Part shown: piece by piece, positions 1 to 8,390 of the stretch
Layout of the letters: the number at the start of each line of letters is the position of its first letter
Position numbering within the stretch: the stretch's first letter is position 1
Source: CANNDT01 sp945876205
GTDB taxonomy: Bacteria > Acidobacteriota > Vicinamibacteria > Vicinamibacterales > UBA2999
Assembly (NCBI GenBank): GCA_947503365.1
Contig: CANNDT010000006.1
Coordinates: forward strand, 1-64,000
DNA: 64,000 bases
Direction of reading: 5' to 3'
The notes under the pieces: generated by a model
The model's database searches: none
What the model was told of the DNA's origin: nothing
What the model saw: only the letters and a program-made list of their open reading frames with translations
Program-made: the position numbers and the translations under genes

Positions 1-1
1 G

Positions 2-433
2 TACCTGGAGATCGAGCAGACGCGGTTTGGCGAGCGGCTCCAGGTGCAGCTCAATATCCATCCCGACACGCTCGATGCGGCGGTGCCAAACTTTCTGCTG
101 CAGCCGCTCGTCGAAAACGCCGTGCGGCACGGTATCGCGCAGAAGGTCGGCGGCGGCCGCGTGGAGATTTCGGCGACGCGCGACGGCGACGACCTGTGCC
201 TGGTCGTCCGCGACACGGGTCCCGGGCTCTCGCCCCACAAGCGCACGGCGCTCGATACGGGCGTCGGGCTCACCAACACGCGGTCCCGCCTGCAGCACCT
301 GTTTGGCGATCGCCACCGCTTTGAGTTTCACGAGCCGGCCGGCGGCGGCCTGGCGGTGAAGATTTCGATTCCGTTCGCAGTCGATCCGGAGTCGCGGCCC
401 GATACCGATACCGACATGGAGAGTGTCGCGTGA
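2..433 (+). CDS. Sensor histidine kinase, LytS/YehU type (3' part only)
   Basis: This is the C-terminal part of a sensor kinase that enters from outside the window, about 143 codons in frame 2. The first residues (YLEIEQTRFGERL) match the end of the His_kinase domain found in LytS/YehU-type sensors. They are followed by an HATPase_c domain with the N-box LVENAVRHGI and the G-box DTGPGL. It would autophosphorylate and pass phosphate to the response regulator directly downstream. The stop codon overlaps the regulator's GTG start (GTGA), so the two are translationally coupled. The sensing domain and phosphoacceptor histidine lie outside the window, so the signal cannot be named. Confidence 0.9.
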   Translation, partial: YLEIEQTRFGERLQVQLNIHPDTLDAAVPNFLLQPLVENAVRHGIAQKVGGGRVEISATRDGDDLCLVVRDTGPGLSPHKRTALDTGVGLTNTRSRLQHLFGDRHRFEFHEPAGGGLAVKISIPFAVDPESRPDTDTDMESVA

Positions 434-1203
434 CGAAGATCCGAACCCTGGTCGTGGACGACGAGACGCTGGCGCGCGAGCGGGTGCTGTCACTCCTCAA
501 GCAGGAAGTCGATGTCGAGGTCGTGGGCGAGTGCAGCGACGGCGGCCAGGCGGTGGCCGCCATCCAGGAGCAGTCACCGGATCTCGTCTTTCTCGACGTG
601 CAGATGCCGGGATGCGACGGCTTCGAGGTGCTCAAGAATATCAGCCCCGATCGCATGCCGACGGTGATCTTCGTCACGGCCTACGACGAGTACGCGCTGC
701 GCGCGTTCGAGGTGCACGCGCTCGACTACCTGCTCAAGCCGTTCGGCAAGGATCGCTTCCAGGAGACGCTGCGCCACGCGCGCGAGGCGCTCGAAGGACG
801 CCGCGCCGGCGACCTTGGCCGCCGCATGCTCGCGATGGTGCACGACATCAAGCAGCCCGAACCGCAGCGCGTCGAGCGGCTGGTCGTGAAGTCAGGCGGG
901 CGGGTCTTCTTCCTGCGCACCGATGAAATCGACTGGATCGAGGCGGCGGGCAATTACGTGCGGCTTCACCTCGGCCAGGAGTCGCACTTGTTCCGCGAAA
1001 CGATGAACCGCATGGAAACCAGGCTGGAGGGCCGGCGCTTTGCCCGCATCCACCGCTCCCGCATCGTCAACACCGAGCGGATCAAGGAGCTGCAGCCCTG
1101 GTTCAACGGGGATCACGTGGTCGTGCTGCGCGACGGCACCCGGCTGACGCTCAGTCGTTTGTACAAGGACAAGCTGCAGCAGCAACTGGGGAAGGGAGTG
1201 TAG
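430..1203 (+). CDS. LytTR-family response regulator
   Basis: This is a DNA-binding response regulator of 257 residues. An N-terminal receiver domain (about 3-120) has the acidic pair D10/D11, the phosphoacceptor D56 in LVFLDVQMPG, and the conserved T/K switch (VTAYDEYA, LLKPF). A C-terminal LytTR domain (about 150-250) contains the FFLRTDEIDWIEA and FARIHRSRIVN blocks. Length and order are normal for the AgrA/LytR/YehT class. The GTG start overlaps the kinase stop. The next gene begins 219 bases later behind its own leader, so this kinase-regulator pair probably forms the end of its own operon. The target genes are not evident here. Confidence 0.95.
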   Translation: MTKIRTLVVDDETLARERVLSLLKQEVDVEVVGECSDGGQAVAAIQEQSPDLVFLDVQMPGCDGFEVLKNISPDRMPTVIFVTAYDEYALRAFEVHALDYLLKPFGKDRFQETLRHAREALEGRRAGDLGRRMLAMVHDIKQPEPQRVERLVVKSGGRVFFLRTDEIDWIEAAGNYVRLHLGQESHLFRETMNRMETRLEGRRFARIHRSRIVNTERIKELQPWFNGDHVVVLRDGTRLTLSRLYKDKLQQQLGKGV

Positions 1204-1422
1204 GGGTTCCGTTGTTCGACTGTCTTCGCGCGCGACCGCCACTGTAGCCGAGTTGTGACACGTCGTGTAACTCTGACTCACTCCTCGGGCTCGGCCCCCG
1301 CTAACGGATTTGACCGAGAATCGTCATAACCGTATCGCGAACTGCCTCGGCCGACTGGATCGAGGAAATTCCCCACTGTCTGTCGCACGAAACTGACTCT
1401 CCGATCTCATTCCGCGTGGTAA

Positions 1423-2817
1423 TTGTCACTGGAACGCCGCTTGCTTCGGCCCTGCTCGACGTTCACGCATTATTCGACCGTGTACACAGACTCAGCAGCA
1501 GCGGCATCGTTGACGGCGGTCCACTTGGCGATTGCCATCTTTCGGCGGCATCGCACCCCGCACGCGGGTGTGTTCAACCCCTACGTCGCGCTCTCATTCG
1601 CGTTCGTGCCATCACCGTGGCTGTGGCCGTCCACCGTCGGCATGGCCGTGACGCTGATTGCGCACGTCATGTGGTTTCTCGCGTGCGAAGTGCTGGCGCC
1701 GGCTCCGGCTGCCGTCGCGTCTCAGAGGCGGACCCCGCCGGGGTCTGACCCCGACGCCGCGTCTCCGCGGCGCACCCAGGGCTTCGAACAGGCCACTGTG
1801 CTCGCCGTGCTCGAGGAAGCCGCAGACATCAAGACCTTTCGTCTCGGACGCCCGTCCGGCTTCGACTTCACCGCCGGCCAGTTCGTGGCGGTCAGGATCC
1901 AGATCGACGGCAAGCCGCACGTGCGGTGCTACTCGATCAGTTCCGCGCCCGATGCGCGCGGATACCTCGAGATCTCGGTTCGCCGTCAGGGCCTCGTGTC
2001 GCGGACGCTCCACGCCACGCTGCGCACCGGGTCACAGCTCGCGATCAACCGGCCGGCCGGCCAGTTCGTCTATCCGTCGCGCGACGACCGTCCCCTGGCC
2101 CTGGTTGCCGGCGGAATCGGGATCACCCCGCTCCTCTCGATGCTCCGGCACGCCGTCACGTCCGAGCCCACGCGTCCGGTGATGCTCCTCTACTCGGCCA
2201 GGCGCGAGGAGGACGTCGCCTTCCTGAGCGAGCTTCGGGTGGTCGCCGAGCGTCATCCGCAGGTGCGGATCGGCTTGACGCTCACGCAGCCGACCGGCCC
2301 GACGCCGTGGCGACAGGGGCGCATCGATGCGGCGATGATCTCGCAGTACGTCGGCGACCCGTCCAACACGGTGTTCTGTCTGTGCGGTCCGGCTCCGATG
2401 CTGACCGACCTCCGGGCGGTGCTCCAGGGGATGGACGTCCCCGAGGGCCAGATTCGGTTCGAACAGTTCGACACGGCGGTGGCCGCCTCTGTTCTGAACG
2501 TGGCCGCAACGGCCGAACCGCTGGCGGGCGAGGCGGCGACTCGGGCTCCGCGCGCGTCCGCCCACCACGTGACGTTTTCGCTGAGCGGGCGCACCGCCAC
2601 CATCGGCGCTGCGCAGAGCCTGCTCGATGTCGCCGAGGCCGAGGGGATCGCGATTCCGTTTTCCTGCCGCGCGGGTGTGTGCCAGTCGTGCCGTACGCGC
2701 GTGGTCGAGGGCGAGGTCGATTGTCAGTCGGATGTGCTGGATCCCGAAGACCGATCGGCTGGATTCATTCTGCCGTGCGTCTCGTGGGCCACCGCCGATT
2801 GCGTGCTCGAGGCATGA
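1423..2817 (+). CDS. Membrane-anchored FAD/NAD(P)H oxidoreductase with C-terminal [2Fe-2S] ferredoxin domain
   Basis: This electron-transfer protein of 464 residues resembles the reductases of oxygenase systems. Two hydrophobic stretches (about 28-40 and 52-92) anchor it in the membrane. The FAD domain has RCYS at 168-171. The NAD(P)-binding domain has GGIGITP at 230-236 and CGPAPM at 321-326. The C-terminal plant-type ferredoxin domain has Cys415, 420, 423 and 452 (Cx4Cx2CxnC). It should move electrons from NAD(P)H through FAD to the iron-sulfur cluster. The stop lies four bases before the next gene, a cytochrome b-like membrane protein, which is the likely acceptor. The TTG start is the frame's first candidate and is uncertain. 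A weak promoter-like pair (TTGACC at 1310, TATCGC at 1333) lies upstream. Confidence 0.85.
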   Translation: MSLERRLLRPCSTFTHYSTVYTDSAAAASLTAVHLAIAIFRRHRTPHAGVFNPYVALSFAFVPSPWLWPSTVGMAVTLIAHVMWFLACEVLAPAPAAVASQRRTPPGSDPDAASPRRTQGFEQATVLAVLEEAADIKTFRLGRPSGFDFTAGQFVAVRIQIDGKPHVRCYSISSAPDARGYLEISVRRQGLVSRTLHATLRTGSQLAINRPAGQFVYPSRDDRPLALVAGGIGITPLLSMLRHAVTSEPTRPVMLLYSARREEDVAFLSELRVVAERHPQVRIGLTLTQPTGPTPWRQGRIDAAMISQYVGDPSNTVFCLCGPAPMLTDLRAVLQGMDVPEGQIRFEQFDTAVAASVLNVAATAEPLAGEAATRAPRASAHHVTFSLSGRTATIGAAQSLLDVAEAEGIAIPFSCRAGVCQSCRTRVVEGEVDCQSDVLDPEDRSAGFILPCVSWATADCVLEA

Positions 2818-2821
2818 CCGT

Positions 2822-3769
2822 ATGAGCCTGGCATCCAACAGCGTGGCGGTCCCGGCGGGCAGCGTGGCCCGAGCCGTCCGTGAGGAGCCGTGGCTGACCA
2901 CCCGGGCGCTGACCAACGTGCTCGTGCTGGCGGGAGTGTTTACGGTGATCCTCTGCGTGGTCCTGCTGTTCGGCCTCGGCGGCTGGGAGTACTACGGCGC
3001 ACCGCTGGCGACCCGGGGGTACCTGCCGGCGCATCGTCTGCTGCGGCCGTCCGGACCGATCGGTCTGGCTCTCGGCATCGCCGGCGTCGTCGCGATGCTG
3101 TCGACGCTGCCCTACGTCGTTCGCAAGCACTGGAAGCGGCTCGCGAAGTTCGGCTCGACCAGGAACTGGCTCGAGACCCACATCTTCTTCGGGATCGTCG
3201 GGCCGATCCTCGTGACCTTCCACACGTCCTTCAAGTTCAACGGACTGATCTCGGCGGGCTACTGGTTGATGATGACGGTCTGGGCGTCCGGGTTCGTGGG
3301 GCGCTATCTCTACGTCCGGATTCCGAAGACGATCCGCGGAACCGAGTTGTCGCGGGCCGAGCTCGAAGGGCGGCTCGAAGAGTTGAGGGCTCGTCTCGAC
3401 GCTGCGCCGCTGCCCGTCGCGACACAGCGGGAGCTCGACGCGTTTGACGCCGCCACGACAGGGCGCGACGGCCGGGCGCCGGGCGCGCTTGACCTCTTCC
3501 TCGGGGAATTCCGAATCCGGGCACGGCTCTGGCTGCTGCGCCGGCAGATGCTCGAGGCGGGCGTGGATTTGTCGACGGTGCACAACCTGGTGTCGCTGTC
3601 TGCCGAGCGTGCGGGCATCGCGCGCCGGCTCGCGCACCTGCAGCGCACGCGGCGGCTGTTCGCCGTGTGGCACGTGTTCCATCAACCGCTGGTCTTTGCC
3701 ATGTTCGCCATCGTCGCCATTCATGTCGGCATTGCCCTGTATTTCGGGTACGCGCGGTTTGCGCCGTAA
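2822..3769 (+). CDS. Cytochrome b-like integral membrane protein
   Basis: This 315-residue membrane protein has about five predicted transmembrane helices (near 30-52, 76-100, 116-135, 142-163 and 286-309) and a charged, partly helical loop in between. Histidines in or next to the helices (H120, H134, H284, H287, H301) could ligate b-type hemes, as in cytochrome b561 or ferric-reductase-like proteins. ATG 2822 was chosen because it follows the reductase stop by four bases; the open frame extends further upstream but only as overlap. Its position between an NAD(P)H/[2Fe-2S] reductase and two multiheme cytochromes c suggests that it carries electrons across the cytoplasmic membrane. The heme count is inferred, and the exact family is not recognised. 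Confidence 0.75.
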   Translation: MSLASNSVAVPAGSVARAVREEPWLTTRALTNVLVLAGVFTVILCVVLLFGLGGWEYYGAPLATRGYLPAHRLLRPSGPIGLALGIAGVVAMLSTLPYVVRKHWKRLAKFGSTRNWLETHIFFGIVGPILVTFHTSFKFNGLISAGYWLMMTVWASGFVGRYLYVRIPKTIRGTELSRAELEGRLEELRARLDAAPLPVATQRELDAFDAATTGRDGRAPGALDLFLGEFRIRARLWLLRRQMLEAGVDLSTVHNLVSLSAERAGIARRLAHLQRTRRLFAVWHVFHQPLVFAMFAIVAIHVGIALYFGYARFAP

Positions 3770-3781
3770 CGGGTCGCGACG

Positions 3782-5611
3782 ATGGATCGCAGGAACGCCT
3801 GGCCTCGAATGTGGTGGGTGCTGGTACTCACAATGACCTGTCTCGGGATCACGGTGGACGCGTCGGCGCAGCTTGGAGCACTCGTCTCGCCAGGGCGGTT
3901 GAGTCGTCCGCACGCGGCGCTGGAGGGCGTGAGCAACTGTCTCAGCTGCCACGCGGCCGGCCGGCAGGTGTCGGCTGCGAAGTGCCTCGACTGTCACAAG
4001 CCGGTCGCGCAGCGGATCGCGCAGAAGACCGGCGTCCACCGGAACGTCACGACCGACTGCGTGACCTGCCACGTCGAGCACGCCGGCGTCGACGGCGAGC
4101 TGCGGCCGTTCGATCAGCGGCGATTCAACCATGCCATCGAGACGCGATTCCCGCTGACGGGCGTACATGCGGGCGTGACGTGTGCGAGCTGCCACAAGAC
4201 CCGCTCGTTCCTGATAGCCGCCACGACATGCGTGTCGTGCCACGCCGACCCGCATGTGCCGACGCTCGGCGTGAAGTGCGAGACGTGCCACACGACCACC
4301 GCGAAGTTCAACACCGCGCAGGCGCGCTTCGATCACAACACCACGGAGTTCAAGCTGGCCGGTGCCCACGCCAAGGTGGCGTGCGCTTCCTGTCACGTGA
4401 ACAAGGTCTTCAGCGGCGTGAAGTTCGCCGCGTGCAGCGACTGTCACAAGGACCCGCATCCGAAGCCCATGGGTGCGGCCTGTGCCTCGTGTCACACCGC
4501 CACGACGTGGAAGACGAGCAAGGTCGACCACTCGCGCACGACCTTTCCGCTGGTCGGCAAGCACGTGCAGGTCGAGTGCGTGAAATGCCACGCCAAGCCC
4601 CCGCTCGACGTCACGGTGCGAGCCGATACCTGCGCCGCCTGCCACGCCGATCCGCACAAAGGGACCTTCAAGCAGGATTGCGCGGCGTGCCACACGCAGT
4701 CGAGTTTCGAGAAGGGGACGTTCGACCATGCGACGACGCGCTTCCCGCTGGTGGACAAGCATGGCGGCCTCGCGTGTGCCGCGTGCCACAAGGCGACCTC
4801 CGCCGCGGGCGTGCAGGAGTTTCGTGGCCTCAGCATCACCTGCGCGTCGTGCCACGCAGACGTCCATCGCGGCGAGCTGGGCGTGACCTGCGAGCAGTGC
4901 CACACCGCCCGCACATTCGAGGTGAAGTCATACACGCACGCGAAACCACGGCCGTTCTTCGCGGGGGAGCACGCGTCGCTGGCGTGCGAGAAGTGCCATG
5001 TCCCGCCGCTCACGCCGATGCGGGCCACCACCACCGATCCAGTCCTGCGCGTCGGGTTCACGACGACGTCCACGACCTGCGTGTCGTGTCACCGCGACGT
5101 GCACCTCGGCCAGGTCGGGGATCGCTGCGAGAACTGTCACGCGATCGATGCGCCGAAATTCGCGCTCGTGGGCTTCTCGCACGACCAGACGATGTTCCCG
5201 CTGACGGGCAAGCATGCCCCGCTCATGTGCGAGGCCTGTCACAAGGCAGAGACGCGCGACTTTCCGGCGGGTCACGGCACGGCGACACGCCTGACGGGCG
5301 TCGGCACCGAGTGCGTGGCGTGCCACACCGACCCGCATGCGGGCCAGCTCGGCGTGACCTGCCAGAGCTGCCACACGGTGCAGACGTTCGCGGTGCCGCG
5401 CTACACGCATCGCAATCAGCAGGCGCTGCGGACGTTCTTTGGCGGCAAGCACGCGGCGCTGGCCTGCAGCGCGTGCCACAAGGCGGCGACGGTCAAGGGA
5501 TCGCCGACACCCGTCGCGTCGTACCGGACGTCCACGACGTGCGTCAGTTGCCACAACGACGTCCATCGCGGCGCGCTTGGCCCCAACTGCGCGTCGTGCC
5601 ACAGGCTCTAG
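3782..5611 (+). CDS. Secreted multiheme cytochrome c with 24 CxxCH motifs
   Basis: This 609-residue protein has an N-terminal signal peptide (hydrophobic 10-28, cleavage near ASAQ) and then 24 CxxCH heme c attachment motifs spread evenly to the last residues (ASCHRL). About seven copies of a local module are visible: an aromatic-D/N-H triplet, then FPLxGxH, then CxxCH about six residues later (for example FDHATTRFPL then ACAACH). The module histidines are good candidates for distal heme ligands. This resembles cytochrome c3-like and nitrite-reductase-like polyheme proteins. It should be periplasmic or external, acting as an electron wire. The gene lies 12 bases after the cytochrome b-like gene and 10 before a second polyheme gene. 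Its role is inferred from motif and context. Confidence 0.93.
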   Translation: MDRRNAWPRMWWVLVLTMTCLGITVDASAQLGALVSPGRLSRPHAALEGVSNCLSCHAAGRQVSAAKCLDCHKPVAQRIAQKTGVHRNVTTDCVTCHVEHAGVDGELRPFDQRRFNHAIETRFPLTGVHAGVTCASCHKTRSFLIAATTCVSCHADPHVPTLGVKCETCHTTTAKFNTAQARFDHNTTEFKLAGAHAKVACASCHVNKVFSGVKFAACSDCHKDPHPKPMGAACASCHTATTWKTSKVDHSRTTFPLVGKHVQVECVKCHAKPPLDVTVRADTCAACHADPHKGTFKQDCAACHTQSSFEKGTFDHATTRFPLVDKHGGLACAACHKATSAAGVQEFRGLSITCASCHADVHRGELGVTCEQCHTARTFEVKSYTHAKPRPFFAGEHASLACEKCHVPPLTPMRATTTDPVLRVGFTTTSTTCVSCHRDVHLGQVGDRCENCHAIDAPKFALVGFSHDQTMFPLTGKHAPLMCEACHKAETRDFPAGHGTATRLTGVGTECVACHTDPHAGQLGVTCQSCHTVQTFAVPRYTHRNQQALRTFFGGKHAALACSACHKAATVKGSPTPVASYRTSTTCVSCHNDVHRGALGPNCASCHRL

Positions 5612-5621
5612 GGGTGACCGC

Positions 5622-7031
5622 ATGACTCTGAAGCGCGCACTTCTGATCGTCGTCCTGGCCGCGGGTGGCATCGCCGGCTTCGCGGCCGACAGCGCGGCGC
5701 AGTTCGAGACACCCAACCGCCAGTTCCACAACGACACGGCGTTTCCACTCGACGGCCAGCATCGTGCGGTGGCCTGCGAGTCGTGCCACATCCAGGGGCA
5801 ATACAAGGGGACGCCGACCACGTGCCTCGACTGCCACTGGGTGCGCAGGCAGGACGATCGGTTCCGCCTGCAGCTCGGCTCGCAGTGTGAACAATGCCAC
5901 CGGCCGACGGCGTGGACCGACGTCCGCTGGGATCACGGCGCCATGACGGGGACGCCGCTCAACGCGGCGCACCGGCAGATCTCCTGCCAGTCGTGCCACA
6001 CCAACAGCGTCATACGCCGCGGCGTCAGCAGCACGTGCATCTCGTGCCATCAGCAGGACTACCAGGCGGCGAAGACACCCAATCACGTGGCGGCAGGCTT
6101 TCCGACCACGTGCGAGTCGTGTCACCTGCCGAGCCATACGACGTTTCGCCAGGCCACCTTCAACCACAACGCCGCGTTTCCGCTCGTCGGGCAACACGCC
6201 CAGGCGGCGTGCGCCAGTTGTCACGTGAACAACGTCTACCAGGGCGCGCCGCGCGAGTGTGTCGGCTGCCACCGCACGGCCTACGACCGGACGACCGCGC
6301 CTAACCACGTCGCAGCGGGTTTCTCGACCGCGTGCGAGAGCTGTCACCGGGCAACCGACGCCAGCTTCCGCGGGGCCGGCTTCAATCACGCCACGGTCTT
6401 CGCGCTCGTGGGCCGGCACGCGCAGACGGCCTGCGCCAGTTGCCACGTGAACAACGTCTACAAGGGCACGCCGCGCGACTGCGTCGGCTGTCACCGCACG
6501 GCCTACGACCGGACGAGCTCGCCGAATCATGCGGCGGCGGGCTTTTCGACGGCGTGCGAGAGCTGTCACCGGGCGACGGACTCCAGCTTCAAGGGGGCTA
6601 CCTTCAATCACGCCACGGTCTTCGCGCTCGTGGGGCGGCACGCGCAGACGGCCTGCGCCAGTTGCCACGTGAACAACGTCTACAAGGGCACGCGGCGCGA
6701 CTGCGTCGGCTGTCACCGCACGGCCTACGACCGGACGAGCTCGCCGAATCATGCGGCGGCAGGCTTCCCGACCAACTGCGAGAGCTGTCATCGCGCGACC
6801 GACACGTCGTTCTCACAGGGGACCTTCAATCACCGCTTCCCGATCGCCTCTGGCCGGCACAAGGCGTCGTGCGTCACCTGTCACCAGACGTCGAGCTTCC
6901 AGACGTTCACGTGCATCGTCTGCCACGAGCACGACCGCGCGCGGATGGACAGCGAGCATAGGGGGAGAAGCGGCTATCGCTACGATTCGCTCGCCTGCTA
7001 CAGCTGCCATCCCACGGGGCGCGGCGACTGA
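5622..7031 (+). CDS. Secreted multiheme cytochrome c with 18 CxxCH motifs
   Basis: This 469-residue polyheme cytochrome has a signal peptide (hydrophobic 5-22, cleavage near SAAQ) and 18 CxxCH motifs. The same aromatic-N-H ... FPLxGxH ... CxxCH module as in the preceding cytochrome recurs about six times. Two copies of a 74-residue, three-heme unit are nearly identical at DNA level. ATG 5622 gives a clean signal peptide and lies 10 bases after the preceding stop; the frame is open further upstream only as overlap. The beta-barrel gene follows 13 bases later. Together the two cytochromes provide 42 potential hemes. No catalytic motif is recognised, so electron conduction or storage is more likely than a specific reductase. 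Confidence 0.93.
   Translation: MTLKRALLIVVLAAGGIAGFAADSAAQFETPNRQFHNDTAFPLDGQHRAVACESCHIQGQYKGTPTTCLDCHWVRRQDDRFRLQLGSQCEQCHRPTAWTDVRWDHGAMTGTPLNAAHRQISCQSCHTNSVIRRGVSSTCISCHQQDYQAAKTPNHVAAGFPTTCESCHLPSHTTFRQATFNHNAAFPLVGQHAQAACASCHVNNVYQGAPRECVGCHRTAYDRTTAPNHVAAGFSTACESCHRATDASFRGAGFNHATVFALVGRHAQTACASCHVNNVYKGTPRDCVGCHRTAYDRTSSPNHAAAGFSTACESCHRATDSSFKGATFNHATVFALVGRHAQTACASCHVNNVYKGTRRDCVGCHRTAYDRTSSPNHAAAGFPTNCESCHRATDTSFSQGTFNHRFPIASGRHKASCVTCHQTSSFQTFTCIVCHEHDRARMDSEHRGRSGYRYDSLACYSCHPTGRGD
6333..6776 (+). repeat. Two tandem 222-bp repeats inside the 18-heme cytochrome gene
   Basis: Units 6333-6554 and 6555-6776 are in-frame copies encoding 74 residues with three CxxCH motifs each. They are nearly identical at base level, for example across the VNNVYKGT block at about 6445 and 6667. 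A more diverged related unit lies just upstream (about 6111-6332). The pattern points to recent tandem duplication that lengthened the heme chain. Confidence 0.9.
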
Positions 7032-7044
7032 CATGAGGTGTGAC

Positions 7045-8373
7045 ATGACGCCAGGCTCGGGATGGTACGCATTGATTGCCGGCACGCTGCTGCTGGGCGC
7101 TGCGATGCCGGCGCGCGCGCAGGCTACGGCGCCTCGGTTGCAGGGCCGCGTATCGGTCACGGTGAACACGGCGGCGCGCGATCTCGAAGGGGGGGAGACA
7201 CAGAACGACACCCAGGTGTCCACGGGCGTGACGCTCAAGACGCCCGACGCCGATGTCGACGGGGCCGAGGTCGGCCTCGACCTGCGCCTCTCCAGGTACA
7301 TGGGTGTGGAGCGCCCCCAGCGCGTGTCGATCTACGACGGCTTCGTCGGGATGCGGTTTGGTGGCGACGGCCGCTTTCGTGTGCGCGCCGGCCACATGTG
7401 GCTCACCGATCTCGGTACCTCGGGCGCGCTCGCGGGCGGCTTGTTCGAGTACCGCCAGCCCGCCTCCGACACCAGGACCAGGCTTCGCGTCGGCGCGTTC
7501 GCCGGCCTCGAGCCGGCGATCTACGACATCGGTTACGCGTCCGACGTGCGCAAGCAGGGCGGCTATGTCGCCATCGAGAAGGGGTTCCTCAGGCGTCATG
7601 TCATCGGCTACACGCAGATCCGCCAGGGCGCGCTCACCGAACGATCGGTGCTGAGCGTCACCAACTTCGTGCCGGCTGGCAAGCGGGTCTTCGCCTACCA
7701 GGCGGCGGAGTTCGACGTTCAGGGTCCCGCCGGCGGCGCGGCGCAGCGGGGCTTGTCCTATTTCCTCGCGAACGTCCGCGTGACGCCGGCCGAGCGCGTC
7801 GAGTTGGCCGGCAGCTACAACCGCGGCCACAGTCTCGACGCGCGGCGCCTGACGGAGGATGTGCTCAACGGTCGTCCGCTCACGGCTCAGGCCATCGACG
7901 GCCTCCGCTACGAGTCGGCCGGAGGACGCGCCACCGTCGAGGTCCTGCCACGCACGCGCGTGTACGCCGGATACTCCCTGGACCGCAATAACAGGGACGA
8001 CCAGGCGACGGGCCGGACGATCCTCGGCGGTCATGCCGGCAACCTGTTTCGCAGCGGTCTCGACGTGTCGGCGTCCGATTCACGTATGGCGCGCCCTGGC
8101 GGCGCGTATCACTCGCGGTACTTTTCCGTCGGCCGCGCGATCGGCCGGTCGGCCTACGTGTCGGGCGACTATTCCACGTCGCTGTCGGTGATTCGGTTCC
8201 AGCGCACCGACGGCCTGATCATCGAAACGCGTCCGTCGACGCGGCGGTTCTCCGGTTCCGCGTCGGCGACGCTCACCCGGAACGCCTCGCTCATGTTCAC
8301 CATGGACTACGCGAAAGACGACGGGATGAACGAGATCCGCATGATGACGTCCCTGTCGTACCGACTGCGATGA
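7045..8373 (+). CDS. Outer-membrane beta-barrel protein (porin-like)
   Basis: This 442-residue secreted protein has a signal peptide (hydrophobic 8-24, cleavage near ARAQ). The rest consists of alternating amphipathic strands and short turns and ends in SLSYRLR, the kind of C-terminal strand seen in outer-membrane barrels. There are no heme motifs. An upstream in-frame ATG exists at 7033, but a GAGGTG ribosome site at 7036 favours 7045. It is encoded directly after two polyheme cytochromes, the arrangement known for porin-cytochrome conduits (MtrB/PioB-type barrels with an embedded cytochrome). I see no specific MtrB or PioB signature, so a role as cytochrome sheath is inferred from context. 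The alternative is a general porin. Confidence 0.7.
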   Translation: MTPGSGWYALIAGTLLLGAAMPARAQATAPRLQGRVSVTVNTAARDLEGGETQNDTQVSTGVTLKTPDADVDGAEVGLDLRLSRYMGVERPQRVSIYDGFVGMRFGGDGRFRVRAGHMWLTDLGTSGALAGGLFEYRQPASDTRTRLRVGAFAGLEPAIYDIGYASDVRKQGGYVAIEKGFLRRHVIGYTQIRQGALTERSVLSVTNFVPAGKRVFAYQAAEFDVQGPAGGAAQRGLSYFLANVRVTPAERVELAGSYNRGHSLDARRLTEDVLNGRPLTAQAIDGLRYESAGGRATVEVLPRTRVYAGYSLDRNNRDDQATGRTILGGHAGNLFRSGLDVSASDSRMARPGGAYHSRYFSVGRAIGRSAYVSGDYSTSLSVIRFQRTDGLIIETRPSTRRFSGSASATLTRNASLMFTMDYAKDDGMNEIRMMTSLSYRLR

Positions 8374-8390
8374 CACATGGAGGACGCTCG

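Noticed and set aside
2765..4903. Minus-strand open frame of 712 codons
   Set aside because: It is the antisense shadow of the cytochrome b and polyheme genes. Its sequence is Arg/His/Gly-rich without domains, and the plus strand has clear CxxCH motifs.
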